DNA of 64,000 nucleotides from Cubamyces lactineus (GCA_022376465.1 JACDTU010000001.1:3216829-3280828), one strand, 5' to 3'. Counted from the first letter of the stretch, positions 11,395-27,263 are shown. The notes: a model not told the origin generated them from the sequence alone. Translations and numbers: made by a program.

Positions 11395-11800
11395 TAGATG
11401 GTGTATACATAGTTTCGCCAGTTACAATCCCGCTAGCGCTTTCGAACTCCGCAACCAGCGCCTCTCAGCGCTCATGCACGGCCGTCGCATTGCCATATTT
11501 GGCACTCTGGCGCTAATACGATGGGCTCGTTCGCTCTCGTCCGTGAGCTTTGTCAATAAGACAAAGAAGAACAGAAAAGACAGCCATAGGATCTATAAGA
11601 CAAAGAACACGTATGGGAGCAAAGATGCTATATGAACTAAAAGATAGGGGGTGATTTTGCTGATGATCGCAAACATTGATCTTTCTTGGGCTGAGAGCAA
11701 CATTACGCGACATGTACTCAGTATGGTGCGTTTGAAGCAATCGAACTCGAAATATTGAAACCACCTTCGGAGTCGGAGACTTGGGCGCCTGCCGCCATTA
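11395..11800. other. Gene-free spacer upstream of F-box A copy 2
   Basis: About 400 bases between the promoter of F-box A copy 2 and the edge of the MCM4 pseudogene. AT-richer than its surroundings around 11560-11700. No gene supported. Confidence 0.4.
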
Positions 11801-12381
11801 CGATGTTGACGGAGGGAATGCCGAAGGGGAGGACATTGTAAACCTTACCCATAATTTCCGCGATTCCTTCCTCGCCTTGGGTGCCTCGCATGCCCTCTCT
11901 GTCCGCCTGCTGATCTCCTCTCCAAGTTCGAGCGTCAGATCTTTGAGAACCTGATCCATCGCGAGGATCACTTCCTGAGGGGACTGGACTAGCTGACTCT
12001 GAAGTTTCCTGCTTGGAGGGTATGCTGCCAAATTGATCATGTCGAGATTGAGATTCGTCTCCCCCAGTTTGGCGCACGCGGCGAAGATACCCCTCATACA
12101 GCAAGACCTGATCCTCCTCGGGCGTAGACAGAATACGAGTTCGAAGGCCGGGCTCGCAACCGTACGCGATGCGGTACTTGATCTTGAACTCTTGCAGGAA
12201 TTCACCTCAATCGTCTCACCTAAAATGACAGTGGTACATACCCCAGATTACACGGATTTCGTCGACGTTAGGCTCGTCATGGCTCAAGCGGGCGGCGGCG
12301 GATAGATTCGGTGCAGAATCTGCAGATGACGCGGTGACGGACAAATGTGAGGCATCGGAACGGAGGCCATCGAAAGGAGGT
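11801..12381 (-). pseudogene. Frameshifted 5'-half fragment of MCM4
   Basis: The minus strand repeats the MCM4 N-terminal region of 20500-21067 over its length: LLYEGYLRRVRQTG, ETNLNLDMINLAAYPPSRKL, PQEVILAMDQVLKDL and EEGIAEIMGKVYNVLPFG all have direct counterparts there. The blocks lie in different frames. One shift comes from an extra C in the run at 12061-12065 compared with the parent, another from length changes near 11920-11935, and more occur near 12190-12260. There is no AAA+ core and no start. It is a dead copy, on the same strand as its parent and about 8.7 kb from it. Confidence 0.85.
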
Positions 12382-12729
12382 TGGTTGTAGGCAATTCAAA
12401 TTTCGTGGAAACTGATTACAAAAGATTGATATGGGACGTTACTAATACATAGCAGTGCCGTTGGCGGCTTTTGACGTACTCCCTGAATCCCGTCATCTCT
12501 TCCTCGAATCTCGCGGCTGACGGGGACATAGCTCTGCGCACCATCGAACGAGAACAGGAAGGAGACCGTACCCATCTCCAATACCTTGTCTGCTAATGTG
12601 CGCTTCGTGGTGATCGTGGAACGTCACTAGTCCCAGAATTATCAGGTCCTGCTAGTGGGATGACATCGGCTGACTACTCATCGACGTAAAGCCATTTCGT
12701 AGATTTCGCATGAGATGATCTGACGATGT
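12382..12729. other. Spacer upstream of F-box B copy 3
   Basis: About 350 bases between the MCM4 pseudogene and the ATG of F-box B copy 3, presumably its promoter. MCM4 similarity ends at about 12381. No further feature seen. Confidence 0.4.
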
Positions 12730-14398
12730 ATGCTCTCTAGCCTCAGGCTGGAGGATCTGCCCGATGACGTCTTGATTCTCATAGCACGCAGTGTACCACA
12801 AACACGATTCGATGGGCTGCAAGGCATCGCTTCAGCCTCACGGCGTCTCCGTAGTCTCTGCATCCCTATACTCTTTGCTCACTGCTATATGCTGTGGCTG
12901 GATGAAGATGTCCCTACTTCCTTCAGACCATTCGTGAGGTGAAGTATTCTTCGGCCGCCATATATCTCATGCGATTGATCCTCTTCGCGACAGGAAAATC
13001 ACATGCCGTGGGCCGAACCAGTTCAACAAGATTGAGCGGTTTGTGGAGATGCTCAAAGCACGCTTGGATCCTCTTCCCTACCTTCTCTGCATACGCATCC
13101 GGGGATCGGCAGTCGGCGTCACCCCGCAAATAATGGACGCCTTCTTGGGAAAAGCGACTCGCATCGAAATAGATTGGACCGCCAGATGGACGTCCACCTC
13201 GCCTTACCAGCCAGAGAGGATCCACACCGTACCGAACTCATTAACCCATCTGAACTACGAGCCCTATACATGGCGCGAGTTTCGTCGCAATTTTACTCAG
13301 GAATATCTCGAAGCCGACTTTTCGTTGGAGCGTCGTTACTTGAACCAGCTCCTCTGCGGCATGCATATGAGGGCGCAGTCTTTGTTTTTGCCCATGGAGT
13401 CTGCCCCCTTGGCCGAGATGTGCAGGATTCCGTGGCCAAACATCGCCCATTTCTCGTTGTGTGGCCGATACTCGAGGAACTCGGAGTATGTCCTACCGGA
13501 GCTCTTGGCTCAGATCCTGCCCCGTCTGTCTTCGCTATGCGTTCGAGCGTCGCCACGGAATACACTCCCCCGCCCTCCTATCCTTGGCCCCTCCATGACA
13601 TCCGAGCCCATCACACTACCCGACTTACGGTCCCTGACCGTCGCCTATCCGGATCCAGCCGACGCGATATTCACGATCCGTGCGCCACGATTGACGCATC
13701 TATCTCTAAGTGACCAACCGAGGCACTACTTTTCCCGTCGGACCCCGCAGTACGTTCCGGAATGGTGTGCAGCACCAATCCTCAGTGCATCGGAGTGTCT
13801 AGGCATACTGCGGAGGATGGAAACACCGCTCCTAGAGAGCATCGAGCTGGTTTACCAGGCGGACTCGGCAGAGGACGACCTTCTACGTCAGCTCGCCACA
13901 TACCCGCGTCTCGAGATCGTCGAGCTGCACAGATACCGTGAACACGACCCTGATCCCGTGCCATATGTGAGTATTAGTGTGCACGCAGTCGTTCCAAGCC
14001 CGCTGACTGTAACATACTAGACCCATGTCGTGACGGCACTGTCAGCAATATCATATCTGCGGAGGCTGTATCTAAACCTAGACTTCCAGGAGATGCCGCC
14101 TGTGCACGACGAGAGGGTTCGTGATTATACGTGGAACGCCCGTGCATGGGTAGACTTCAGGAACGCCCGAGCGCACGAATTCCTTACGATCTTGCAGGTC
14201 TGCCCACGCTTTGAGTACCTGGCTCTTCTAGATCCGAAGGCCCTCTGCGCAATTTGGGTGGAATATCGTCCTGAGTGGTCACGAGTTCATGATTGGCTGT
14301 TCGATTCGGGGGTAGCCTACCTCTTACGATCGTACGTCATGCATGTAAACCCGACACGGCACACTGATGTTAACGGTACCCCCCAGAGATGGTCATAA
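12730..14398 (+). CDS. F-box protein, family B copy 3
   Basis: The ATG at 12730 gives MLSSLRLEDLPDDVLILIAR, a canonical F-box. Body blocks shared with copies 1 and 2 include LPELLAQILPRLSSL, LESIELVYQADSAEDDLL and LRRLYLNLDFQEMPPVHDE. Introns 12939-12993 (GTGAAG...ACAG) and 13967-14020 (GTGAGT...ACTAG) restore one frame: VR joins KITCRGPNQFNKIE, and VPY joins THVVTALSA. It is closer to copy 2 than to copy 1 in the repeat region. Role as ubiquitin-ligase adaptor inferred from the F-box only. Confidence 0.82.
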
Positions 14399-15121
14399 GT
14401 TGCCGGACAGAGAGAGGAGATCATAGGTCATCCGGGTCTCGGTATTGCGCAGACAAGTTGTGAGCGTCTCTTGTAGTTTTCGTCATGAGGTGTACTGACT
14501 ATTCTACGCTTGCCTGAATGCAGTGACACCGTAGAGCTGACTTTCAGTCGTCTGCAGATGCGGCAGCCCTCGGGAATCTGGGCAGGAAATGCCCGGTGCA
14601 GGATTTAGGCGAGATAGGCGACCATCATGTCCAACATCGTCCAAGTGCTCCGGAGATATCAGTAATCTCATTCCATGCTACATACTCACACGAGCTCGAG
14701 GTGCTATCAGTCCAATCCGATATCAGACCGTAAGTGCCTTTGTCGTGGGGCTACTTTGGGATTGATCTTTGAGTGATACCCACGTCGGTAAATGACAGCT
14801 TCAATATCGCCATTCGGCCATGTGCGTCGGAAGATTCAAGAAGGTTGAAGCATACGTTCCGTTGTTCACGATAGTGTACCGCTGCGATGATCAGTCACCA
14901 CCCTCTAAATCGTGGTCAGAGGACTCAGACAAACTAAGCACTACCTTGTTCCAACGATAAGGAGGACCATGCAGTCTGGACATGTGGTGCCGTTATCACG
15001 GCCCGGCAAGGGAAATTATTGACACGAGGTACAATTCCCGTGGATTAACCGCTGACGCTCTCTACTGTCTCTGCATGATGTGGCCAACACCCTCCAGGCC
15101 CCGGCGCTGGGCCACCCAGAA
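14399..15121. other. Gene-free spacer
   Basis: About 720 bases after F-box B copy 3. No frame with paralogue support, RNA gene or repeat recognised; the right part is the upstream region of the protease gene. Confidence 0.4.
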
Positions 15122-15128
15122 TATAAAG
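15122..15128 (+). promoter_or_regulatory. TATA box of the protease gene
   Basis: TATAAAG lies 105 bases before the proposed ATG at 15227. The same distance is seen for TATA-like elements at several other genes in this window, which supports the start. Confidence 0.4.
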
Positions 15129-15226
15129 ATCTTCGGTGCTGTAGCCTGAGGTACATCAACCTCGACCACGACAGGTACACTGCAGTGGCCACCGACCGCT
15201 CCGAACTACCCCACGCCAACACCAGT

Positions 15227-17949
15227 ATGTCTTCCGAGAACGCCCTCGACTCGAAGAACTTCTCCTTCCTGCTTCCTTTGCGTGCGCCCTCCTTCAACAG
15301 CTACTCGTACGAAGAGTACATCGCTCGCACGTTGGTAAGTCTTGAAAGGTCGCCTGTAGTGATGTCTCTATCCACTGTATTGATGCTGTGGCGTACGATT
15401 CTCTTGTGCCAGGTTACGGTCGTTCGCTACAGTGTGGGCCTTTATGATGGTGCCCCTCATGGGTTGTACGTCGTCTCGGATGATCGAGATGGACGACGCA
15501 AGGAGATCTTTAGCTTTGTTACTGGAACTGGCTGCTGGATTGAGCTTGCCCTCGCACAGCAGAATCGACGATTGAATATTGGGTCTGAAGCTTCGCAATC
15601 TGCTGTTCTCGACACTTCGGATACAGCAAGGTCTCGCAGAGAAGCCCAGGTGAGATTCACGATCGGAGCGTTCAATGCCGCAGCAATGGTCTTATACCGT
15701 CCCGTTAGGACCACGGTGCCCCGCGAACCTCTACGCGAACCGCCAGCATGCGTGGGACAGGCACAGGGGATATCGGGGCAATCACCGAACAGCTTCGCGG
15801 CATCCAAGTGCGCATGCAACGGCAGCCTCTACCAACGACCGAAAACATCATCCGAGCAGCTCAGGCAGGAATCATTCCCCAAGACTGCAACTCTCTTTGG
15901 CCGCTCAACGTGACCGCTGCTTCCATTCGAGGTGAGTACCAACACGCAACCGTGGTGTAACCCGACTGCGGAATCTCACATCACTGCGGCAAAATGCAGG
16001 CGGCTTCTACGTTGCTAAGATTGTAAGCATCCATGAACACATTTGCTACCCCTCTCTGAGCCGCGTATAACAACTTGAACCTCCAACCATCATAGCAACT
16101 GAACAGGAAACAATTTCCGCTACTTGCGCCCAGAACGTTCCACTTGCCCATCGACACCGGTAAGTGATGTGTGAGCTATTACGAGGGTGGATTGGATTTA
16201 ATCACGAACATATCTGGGGCACAGGGTCGCCCGTAACGTGGGTCGTTTCGATCAGTTCAATTGAGTCGATTTCACTGATCATGATATCCTATAGCTGGTT
16301 CTACGGAGAGGGGTTTATGAGGTTGGAACCACGCGACACCACTTCGGATCCGCTGGCACTGCCCGAGCCATGGTCTCGCAAGAATAGCTCTACTCAACCT
16401 TGGCAGTATAGGCTCACGGTGCCAAGGCCACCGTATTCCCCCGAATGGAGTCTGAATCTTCCTGACGCGCGCAAGGGCGAAGCCCTGGTGTCATACATCG
16501 GTGGAAATGACGTCTGTGAGCCAGCGCTCCGTGGCATCATCTCATAGCAGCATCTCACGGCTCCACATAGACATCCGATACCACGAGCGCAAAGACAACA
16601 TCCAGGTTTCCATGCCCAGCTGGGACTGGGTCCGCAATCAACCCGGGAGAGGCTTCGGGCTGAGTCTACCCCGGACCCTGGCTTATGCGGCCAATGATGT
16701 GATTGCTCAAGAACCGTATGACGGTAACCTAGGCTTATCCGTCCCAGGGTAAGCGACGGTCATATTAACATGGACGATTGTCATTCACAGGCGTGGTCAC
16801 ATAGGGTTTCGTACAATGTTGGTGTTTTGAACGTCGAGGTGCGATATCGCTCTTGGCTACCTGTTTCCTCTGCTCTCGTCTCACAGTCAAGTGTCGCGAC
16901 TAAGACTATAGACCAAGCACTCGCTAGTAGCAGATTTGTCAACGACGTGAGTCCTCGGATCTAATAAGCTGCGATAGAATTCTGAGCGTTTTCCCTTTAC
17001 TAGCCTCGCACTTTCCATATACGCTTATTACATCCGGACACCGGAAACGATGCACAGTTAGATCCTGAATTCACGTGAGTCGTGGCCTTCGCCATGCCAT
17101 CAGCCCGTGGACTGAACGACCCATTCATTCAGAAACGACTTCCTATGCTTCGAGCATTTCCCCTGCGAAGTTCCGGCAGACTACGGCCCAGTGATCCCAG
17201 TTGCCCCCGATGCCAACAATATCTCATCATTTTCTTCATGGCGGGTCAGGCTCAATTCCATGACCTTGCTCGTCCCGCGCGAGGACGTGATATCTCATGA
17301 CTACAGGTCACTCGAACACTTCCATTCCGTGACAACCATTCCGTTCGCAAAGCGTGTCACAGTGGTATTGGACACAGGTATGAATAATGAGTGCCCATCT
17401 CACGGTGACCCCGGAGCTCAACGATCAATGTTCTCGATAGGATCCACCAATTCCGTTTTACCTGTCAACGTTCCTTACTACATCCAACGAGAGTGGCTTA
17501 TCGACGCAACGAAGGGACCGTCAGCACCGAGGACAAATTTGGAGGCTTGTGACATTCTGTTCAAGTTCGAAGGCAAGAACGGAAGTGAGGTTCAATACCG
17601 CGCGCCGGCAGCACGTTTCCTACGTTCACCGTGGTTCACGACTCCGGACAAGGGGTCTGAGAACATATTACCAGTCACGGCCGGAGGTGACCTGGACGAC
17701 GATATATTCGTCTTAGGCATCGTACGTCCCGCCAAACCGACCTGCGAGCCTCTCCGTGTCTGACATGTCTGTCCATAGAACTCTTACTGGTGTGCATTTG
17801 TGCAGCACGTTGCGCCCGAAAGGGTCACGGCTACACGTCCGCCCTACATCCGGCTCGCGCCGCAGCGCATCCTCGACCACAGAGGCCGGATCAAGCATCG
17901 CGAAGAAGGCTTCAAGATCATGAAGGACCTTCCGCCTGCACTTCGGTGA
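15227..17949 (+). CDS. Pepsin-like aspartic protease (A1 family), multi-exon
   Basis: Splicing reveals both catalytic motifs, which no unspliced frame shows. First lobe: FHLPIDTG joined across an intron (from 16157 to a CACAG acceptor) to SPVTW, then across a second short intron to FYGEG, giving DTGSPVTWFYG. Second lobe: VTVVLDTG joined across the intron at about 17377-17437 to STNSVLPVN, giving DTGSTNS. Flanking sheets (GFYVAKIQLN; YDGNLGLSVPG) fit a pepsin fold. The first 150-200 residues (15227-15700, likely introns at 15334-15412 and 15653-15712) are unlike known prodomains, and no clear signal peptide is seen at the chosen ATG. The C-terminus (VLGI, then YWCAFVQH and PYIRLAPQRILD) replaces the usual pepsin end and recurs at 1-197. 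Substrate unknown. Confidence 0.7.
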
Positions 17950-17997
17950 TTCCTTGACATATCGGTTTGTCAAGTAAAGCCTAAGAGGCTATCGAGT

Positions 17998-18022
17998 GCC
18001 TTGGATACGTAGTATCCAAGGC
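17998..18022. repeat. Perfect 11-bp inverted repeat in protease 3' flank
   Basis: GCCTTGGATAC, a 3-base spacer GTA, then its exact reverse complement. It starts 49 bases after the stop codon of the protease gene, so it probably lies in the 3' UTR. Confidence 0.7.
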
Positions 18023-18291
18023 TGTGCAGATGAGTATCACTCATCCGGTACCAGAATGACTATTTTTCTCGTTCAAGTTCATGGAATATGTTCCCCGCCG
18101 TCCGCCTCGCGGGTTGACATTGCATTATGCGGAACCCGCTTTCTCTAAACCGAAGTGAGCTCGATACCAGTGGAATTGTACTTTATGATCAGTCTCGAGC
18201 GAGTGAACATAGATCAGTGGCCTTGAATGCAAGGTAGGAATTGTCGAATGGTCATTGCGCGGACGGAAGACGGCCAAAAACTATACAACAG
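18023..18291. other. Spacer between convergent genes
   Basis: Between the protease and MCM4 3' ends. It contains a second, weaker hairpin (GCGGGTT near 18109 with AACCCGC near 18132). No gene seen. Confidence 0.4.
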
Positions 18292-21962
<3,671 letters not shown>

Positions 21963-22191
21963 TTTAGCGTTGTTTCCGTATCAGAAAAGTACAACAGAGA
22001 GTGAGATAGCAGTGGTTACACAGAGAGCAGCAGCAGAGGAGCCCGAGGAAAGTGAGACGGAGAGGTTGAGACGCGACGCGACGCGTTCCATATTCACTTT
22101 AGGGCAGGCATTTTCGTTCATGGGCGCCTAAGGACATGCTCGAGCTCACTTGCTGGATCGCACTACACTGGTACTCTACTTCCCTCTCGTT

Positions 22192-24323
22192 ATGCGGTAT
22201 CCAGCGTTGTTCAGGCCTCCCAAACCGCATATATCTCCGGTGCCGTCCTCAAGGTGCTTCGTAAGCACGATCACAGACGCAGGACCTTCCGCGCAACGCC
22301 CACAGACAAAACCGAGTCCTCAGTCGGAAGAAGAGCTTCGACGCAAGCGTAGGACAGAATGGAAACGAAGACAAAACGTGGGTGTCTCTACGCTACTATC
22401 ATATCGATATGTGTTGGATCTGGGGATGTCCGCTTCACAGATTAAGTCTGTTGGTGAACACCTGCAAGGGCCAGACTGAGTCTGTGTGCTCTGACCCCAC
22501 GGCACCCTTGCGGTACGATCAGTGTCACCTTAACGACTCTGGTGGCAAACGGTTCTTCTCTGTATTGCAGATGGAGCAAACAGGAATGTTAGCTCAGAAG
22601 TGCCTCTCCTGCGCCTTTTCTGCGCATCCTCTCCTGCGATAGATGCTATCTCAATCTATGCTTCCTATCCTTATACCTTGAGGAACCCTTACTGATCGCC
22701 GCGTAGGGCCAGTCTTTTCTAGATCATACCGTGATCCATGTCAGAGCAGGTAATTGACTGCTATTCCTTCCTGTGGCATCTCACTCATTGGTATACGCAG
22801 GCAACGGCGGCGACGGCTGCGTTGCTTTCCATCGTGAACTCTTCAAGCCATATGGCCCTCCTTCAGGTGGCAATGGCGGACGAGGAGGAGACGTGTACAT
22901 CATGCCCACGCCACATCTCACGACCCTCTCTTCTGTCCCCACGCGAATACGAGCCCAACACGGAGGAAATGGCCAAGGCACCTGGCAGAACGGCAGAAAC
23001 GCCCCGCCACTAATCATCAAAGTACCCCTAGGGACAATCGTCCGAGAACTCCCTCGTGACGACCCAAGGCGAGTGCAAGACGAGTATGAGGCCGAGGCGG
23101 AGGCATTGCAGGGCCTCAGCCCACAGGAACGACGAGCGAAGATGCGCGAAAAGCGATGGGTCCATTACCCCGAGTACGCGGACGACAACGCGCAGCGCGA
23201 GGATTTCAAGCACGCTGAACGATTGCTTTTCGCACAAGAGCGTGAGCGACGGCGCATGCGTAGACTTCGAGCGGAGAACCCCATCTACCTAGACCTCGAC
23301 AAGCCAGAAGAGGCGGCCGAGGCCGCAGATCCGAACGCACCACTCGGGCATCGACGCGTTGAGCCTATGGGCCACCTCATAGCGCAAGGCGGCGCAGGGG
23401 GAACCGGCAACCCCGCATTCCTCTCTCCAACCAACCGTTCACCAAAGTGGGCGACACGCGGCACCGAGGGCGAGCGCGTCTCGCTTGCCCTCGAGCTGAA
23501 ACTCCTTGCTGACGTTGGCCTTGTCGGCATGCCGAACGCGGGGAAGAGCACCCTCCTCCGTGCGCTCACGGGAGGCCGTGCGCGGACCGAGGTGGCTGGG
23601 TACGCGTTCACGACACTGAACCCGATCGTTGCGGTCGTGCGTGTCGCAGAAGACGGATCATTTGATGGCGAGGCGGAAGGGGCCGTGTACGACGAGACGC
23701 GGGTCGAGGAAGCGCACGAACGCGAACTCATGGACAGCGGCGCCCTAGCGGACGTGCTCACCCGCAACCAGCAACGTGCCCTTGAGAATCGCGAAGGCCT
23801 GGACGACCCGTTCGCCGCGCTTGAGGCGTTCCGGTTTACCGTCGCGGACAACCCGGGCCTCATCGAGCACGCGTCGGCGAACGTCGGACTTGGACACTCC
23901 TTCCTGCGCTCGATGGAGCGCTCGCACGCACTCGTGTACGTTGTGGACCTCTCTGCGCCTGCGCCGTGGGACGAGCTGCGTGTGCTCCAGGAGGAGATCG
24001 AGCAGTACAAACCCGGAATGAGCGCGAAGGCGCGTATGGTCATCGCGAACAAAGCCGACCTTCTCGCTGGTACCGGATCAGACGGCAACCCAGCGTCGCA
24101 GGAGCAGATCGCGGAGGCTCGGGCGAAGCTCCAGCGGCTGCAGGACTTCGTCGCGGCGGAGATGCGGGTGCCTGTGGAGGGTCCGGACGGAGAGGACGTG
24201 CCGGGACGTCAGCTGGATGTTGTGCCCATATCGGCCAAGTATAGCATGAACCTCAAGAAGGTCGTGCGGCTCATGCGTACGTACGTCGAGGAGGCGCGTG
24301 AGAACGCATCGTCCAAGTCCTAG
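22192..24323 (+). CDS. MTG2: Mitochondrial Obg-family GTPase MTG2
   Basis: GTPase acting in assembly of the large mitochondrial ribosomal subunit in yeast. The first ATG, at 22192, gives a basic, Ser-rich presequence-like N-terminus (MRYPALFRPPKPHISPV). An intron of about 330 bp (22377-22707) and one of 54 bp (22747-22800) lead into the glycine-rich Obg fold (HVRAGNGGDGCVAF, SGGNGGRGGDVY). The G domain shows G1 GMPNAGKST at about 23526-23552, G3 DNPGLIEHA, G4 NKAD at about 24048 and G5 SAKYS. A 90-residue charged insertion (EYEAEAEALQGLSPQERRAK onwards) interrupts the Obg fold, as often seen in fungal homologues. The 330-bp intron is the least certain part of the model. Confidence 0.9.
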
Positions 24324-24541
24324 GGTTTGGTTCGCGACGTAGGATGATGGGTGGTAGATTTAGAACTGCTATAACGTACATACTACAGTCGCCCAGCGAA
24401 TACTAGACGGTCGCTCTAATGGATCTAATCACAATTCAATGAACGTCACACATCCGCTTACACGGACACACAGTCGCAAGTAGCAGACCTACGTCCATAG
24501 TCCCGAGATAGGAAAGGAGGCTCTATGGATATTTTTCACGA

Positions 24542-26152
24542 CTACAACCTGTAAGTGCCGTCGCTCCGCAACACCCCTGCACTCACCATCGGCAGCAAGT
24601 TAACGGCAGGAAAAGTGCGCACGAGGTACTGCATCACCCGGTACGAGTCCCTCTTCGTAAAGCCGACCCCAGACAACCACAGACTTCGTAATCCATGCTG
24701 ACGGCAAGCGTCCTCCGACCCGCCCCGTGCCCCAGCTGAGTCACTATCCAGGTCGGAGACGTCCTGGGCGATCGGGACATTCAGGCTCTCGAGCCGTGGA
24801 CAGCCGCGCGCGAACGCACTTAGCGCCACGATCGAGGGCAGGGCAGCACTCGAACGCAGCGTGACCTCGAGCGCGACCAAGCGCGGCCAGGCGTCCGCCA
24901 TCGCGTGCACGTCCGCGTCGGTCATGAGCACCGGTAGGGCGTCTTCGACGGCGATCGTGCACTTGCGCAGGCCCCGGAGCGAGAGCAGCGGCTGCGCGTA
25001 GTGGCTGAAAGCCCGGGGCGCGGGCGGGGCGAGGCGGTCTGCGGGGCGTTTGTACTCCACGCGGAGGGTGTCCAGCGATGTGGCGAAGCGCGCTGCGAGC
25101 GTGGCCACGCAGCGGGCACCGCCGTCACGGTCGTGTTCAGGGACGAGGATGGAGAGGTGTGCAGAGCGGAGAGAGGGTGACTGTACGGCGTTTATGAACT
25201 CTTCGATCGGGGAGGGGGGCCCGGCGACACGGAGAACTTGCAGCGCCCCGAGCGAGGAGTCATGAACTTGAGGTGGTACTCCGAGGTGTGCAGGTGACTG
25301 TGTGAGGTCCATGGAGAGAGTAGACAAGTTCGGCATTGTGGCGCAGTAGGACAGGATCACAGACACTGGGACAACCACGGAACCGAGGTGGAGGCTATGC
25401 AGCCGCTGAAACGCTCGCAGAGGCTCGAGCGAGGCCGCAAGCTGAACGCCCTCAAGCGCGAGCTCCTCCACGTCCGGTGACTGCACGTTGAGCAGATGCA
25501 GCAATTCATTCGCATGCTGGAGCTCCGGTTGCAAGCTCGGCTGGACGTAAACACTGATACGTCGTAGAGACGGGGAGATGAAGTGGCGGTAATGTGCGAT
25601 GTCTTGTGAGGACTGGAGCCAGGAAAGCTCCTCCAGACGCGGTAGAAGGGACACCCCTGCATGCGCAGCCCGTCGGAGCAATGCGGCAAACGTTCTGTGG
25701 CGGAGGCGCTCCGAGGGGCCTTCCCTGCAATGATAGTGGAGTTTGCGCACACGTCGTGCGTACCGCATGAAGCGCGACCAGTCCCTGTCGCTTATCACAG
25801 CAGACGAGTCCTGTCAGACGCAGAGGGACGTCAGCCATCAAGGCATCCAGTCAGGTATGCATACAGTCTGGCCACCCACGATCGAATCAGCAAGCTTCTG
25901 TTCAGAGTGGTCGGAATGTCCGACGACCGCATCGGAGGAATGTGGCAGAAGCCTGCATAGGGGGAGCAGGCCAGTCATCTTGCTCCATAGCACGTCCAGT
26001 GCGGGCTCGCTGAGGGCAGTAGAGACCCGCGCACAGCTCGCGAGTGTCCTCGAGCAGCCGATGGAGGGAACATGAACTAGGATGTTTCTGACGACTTCGT
26101 CTATGAGCCAAACACGTTGGACTGGCGTCAAGGGTGCCGATGGGTTGTTCAT
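24542..26152 (-). CDS. F-box-like protein, family C copy 1
   Basis: The ATG at 26152 begins MNNPSAPLTPVQRVWLIDEV; an F-box-like helical block follows (TLASCARVSTALSEPALDVLW), a common N-terminus of basidiomycete F-box-like proteins. The intron 25811-25864 (GTATGC...TGACAG, 54 bp) joins GGQT to DSSAVISDRDWSRFMRYARR. The remainder is an LRR-like array (LSTLSMDLTQ, LRKCTIAVEDAL, LVALEVTLRSS). Related to copy 2 at 27264-28894 in order of elements but strongly diverged. Putative ubiquitin-ligase adaptor, substrate unknown. Confidence 0.78.
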
Positions 26153-26258
26153 GGTGGACTTGTATGACAAGTGTCGACGATACGGAGCTCGAGATTACAA
26201 GCTCTGCTGGGGGGCGGGTGAATGAGGGGTTGTGCTGTCCCTGACGAATGGACCCCCA

Positions 26259-26265
26259 TTATATA
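26259..26265 (-). promoter_or_regulatory. TATA box of F-box C copy 1
   Basis: TATATAA on the minus strand, about 107 bases before the ATG at 26152, the same spacing as at the protease, ribonucleotide-reductase and 44951 genes. Confidence 0.45.
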
Positions 26266-26754
26266 CGCCTGCATCGAGGAACGGCGGCGATTATTGAGTA
26301 AGACGTCTACTCGAGAAGACAGGGCTGAAAAGCTTACGGAAAGCATCTTGACTGTTCTTAATTGCACCCCGGAGATCAAACGTCTCTTAAGCGCGAGTAT
26401 GACGGTCGCGCAGCGTTCGAGACGCTGTTTCAGGCCAGAACGGTGCATGCTGGGCACCAAGTACAGTACAACGAGTTTCAGCATCCGTGGTGACAAAGTA
26501 AGTTATAAAGTTGTGGATGAACGGCTCTGTCCGATACGCCCCTCGGCGAGCCGATCAATCCCTGGGCCTCGCTGAGCTGTTCCTTACCTCGAACAGCTTT
26601 ACGTACCTGCCTCGGGTGCATGCCGTCTGGATAGGCGAAGCCACTGGAATTGTCACTGAGAAGCAAGATGGCAGTTCGGGTGCAGGCTTGCGCTAGGCCG
26701 ATATTGTCACTATACTGGAATAGATCTATAATCATCCTACAACATCCCACAAGC
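26266..26754. other. Gene-free spacer
   Basis: About 490 bases between the F-box C copy 1 promoter and the tRNA terminator. No supported gene. Confidence 0.4.
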
Positions 26755-26759
26755 AAAAA
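26755..26759 (-). terminator. RNA polymerase III terminator of tRNA-Gly
   Basis: A run of five T on the minus strand begins two bases after the tRNA 3' end, the usual pol III termination signal. Confidence 0.75.
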
Positions 26760-26760
26760 T

Positions 26761-26830
26761 GCATTAAGGGGGAATCGAACCCCCGGCGGGTCGATGGCAA
26801 CGACCCAGGTTACCACTACCCCATTAATGC
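26761..26830 (-). tRNA. tRNA-Gly (anticodon GCC)
   Basis: Seventy bases fold into a full cloverleaf: acceptor stem GCATTAA pairing with TTAATGC (7 of 7), D arm GGGT-AGTGGTA-ACCT, anticodon stem GGTCG/CGACC with loop TTGCCAT (GCC at the anticodon), four-base variable loop and T arm GGGGG-TTCGATT-CCCCC. The GGTTCGATTCC-type B box is intact. No intron. A T5 pol III terminator follows. It sits between two family C F-box genes. Confidence 0.95.
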
Positions 26831-27263
26831 TGTGAACATGCCGTCAGTGAAATAAACTGTATAGCGCGGCGTTTCGCCCAGTATATCACCCTTCGTATAC
26901 CACGCAGAAACCGTATTATACGTGATTTACGTCTGGAAGGATCAATGTAACTACTGTAGACTACGACAAAGGGAGCACATACGGTGTTACAAAGAAACAC
27001 ATTTGACATCTGACCAATGTGTGTTTAGCTCGTGTAAACACAGGCCGGTGCTCCCGGTGTCAAGTCCAGGAAAAACAGCGGATTCGGCGACAATGTAGGA
27101 TACAGCACTAGTTTGAATTTGTGTATACAGGAAGTAGATCGCCGCTATAATGTAGATCTCGACGCCTTGACGTTTTCGTGAATTTGAAGTGAGCGGAATG
27201 GACAGAGTCTGCTGCAGGGACACATACCGAAAGTACTAGTGTTGTTGAGGGTCGATGGGGGCT
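26831..27263. other. Gene-free, AT-richer spacer
   Basis: About 430 bases upstream of the tRNA and downstream of F-box C copy 2. Noticeably lower GC than the genes around it. No gene or repeat recognised. Confidence 0.4.
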
